Origin: Gammaproteobacteria bacterium
GTDB taxonomy: Bacteria > Pseudomonadota > Gammaproteobacteria > Immundisolibacterales > Immundisolibacteraceae
Direction of reading: 5' to 3'
Length of the DNA stretch: 8,076 bases
NCBI GenBank assembly: GCA_003526065.1
Contig: DQBD01000174.1
Span: 1-8,076 of the forward strand
The notes beneath the pieces are model-generated. The model ran no database searches. It was not told the DNA's origin and was given only the letters and a program-made list of their open reading frames with translations. Of the stretch, positions 7,915-8,076 are shown piece after piece (positions within the stretch are counted from its first letter, which is position 1; each line of letters starts with the position of its first letter). A program made the position numbers and the translations under genes.

Positions 7915-8076
7915 ATGAATCGACAGTACGACGCCGCCGCCGTCGAGGCCCAGGCTCAGGCCTGGTGGCAGGATCAACAGGTTTTCGCCGCCGCCGACGC
8001 GGGACCGGGCGAAAAGTTCTACTGCCTGTCGATGTTTCCGTACCCGTCGGGCGCGCTGCACATGGGCCATGTGCGC
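7915..8076 (+). CDS. leuS: Leucyl-tRNA synthetase, N-terminal fragment
   Basis: LeuS is the class I aminoacyl-tRNA synthetase that charges tRNA-Leu with leucine. The window ends after 54 codons. The visible part has the family N-terminus (WWQDQQVF, residues 17-24) and the strongly conserved FYCLSMFPYPSGALHMGHVR (35-54). The last block contains the class I ATP-binding HIGH-type signature as HMGH (49-52). The ATG at 7915 aligns with known LeuS starts. No Shine-Dalgarno is visible in the preceding bases. The gene follows the lnt operon after a 200-base spacer with its own -10 box, so it is probably a separate transcription unit, perhaps with readthrough from lnt. Confidence 0.96.
   Translation, partial: MNRQYDAAAVEAQAQAWWQDQQVFAAADAGPGEKFYCLSMFPYPSGALHMGHVR

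Noticed and set aside
1..8076. Search for a novel system, mobile element, CRISPR or defence genes
   Set aside because: Every sizeable coding region is a recognisable conserved gene family. No repeats, transposase motifs, att-like sites or compositional breaks were seen.

Overview
The window is a GC-rich bacterial chromosome segment that carries conserved housekeeping genes. The order miaB-ybeZ-ybeY-ybeX-lnt with leuS just downstream is typical of gammaproteobacteria. Together with the strong G/C bias at third codon positions, it points to a high-GC gammaproteobacterium (for example a Chromatiales/Ectothiorhodospiraceae-like, xanthomonad-like or pseudomonad-like lineage). The species cannot be named from the sequence alone.

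Layout: (1) 3-362, plus strand: the C-terminal part of a YgjP-like (DUF45) zinc metallopeptidase, cut by the left edge. (2) 363-644: a 282-base gene-free gap between convergent genes. It holds a very good minus-strand intrinsic terminator (390-428), a G-run cluster and several nested inverted repeats. (3) 645-2531, minus strand: mnmG (gidA), full length. (4) 2532-2618: a short divergent intergenic region with overlapping promoter-like elements for mnmG (good) and miaB (weaker). (5) 2619-7714, plus strand: a tightly packed operon miaB-ybeZ(phoH-like)-ybeY-ybeX(corC-like)-lnt, whose junctions overlap by 4, 38-44 and 8 bases and then leave a 4-base gap. (6) 7715-7914: a 200-base spacer with a perfect TATAAT box. 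(7) 7915 to the right edge: the first 54 codons of leuS.

Most of the genes serve translation. MnmG modifies U34 of tRNA wobble positions, MiaB methylthiolates i6A37 next to the anticodon, YbeZ/YbeY act in rRNA maturation and ribosome quality control, and LeuS charges tRNA-Leu. Lnt performs the last acylation step of lipoprotein maturation in the inner membrane. YbeX is a CBS-pair protein linked in other bacteria to Mg/Co homeostasis and ribosome metabolism.

I see no mobile element, CRISPR, phage, tRNA/rRNA gene or evidently novel system. The points worth a second look are mnmG divergent from miaB and not followed by rsmG, the structured GC-rich 3' region of mnmG, the deep ybeZ/ybeY overlap, and start codons that mostly lack recognisable Shine-Dalgarno sequences.
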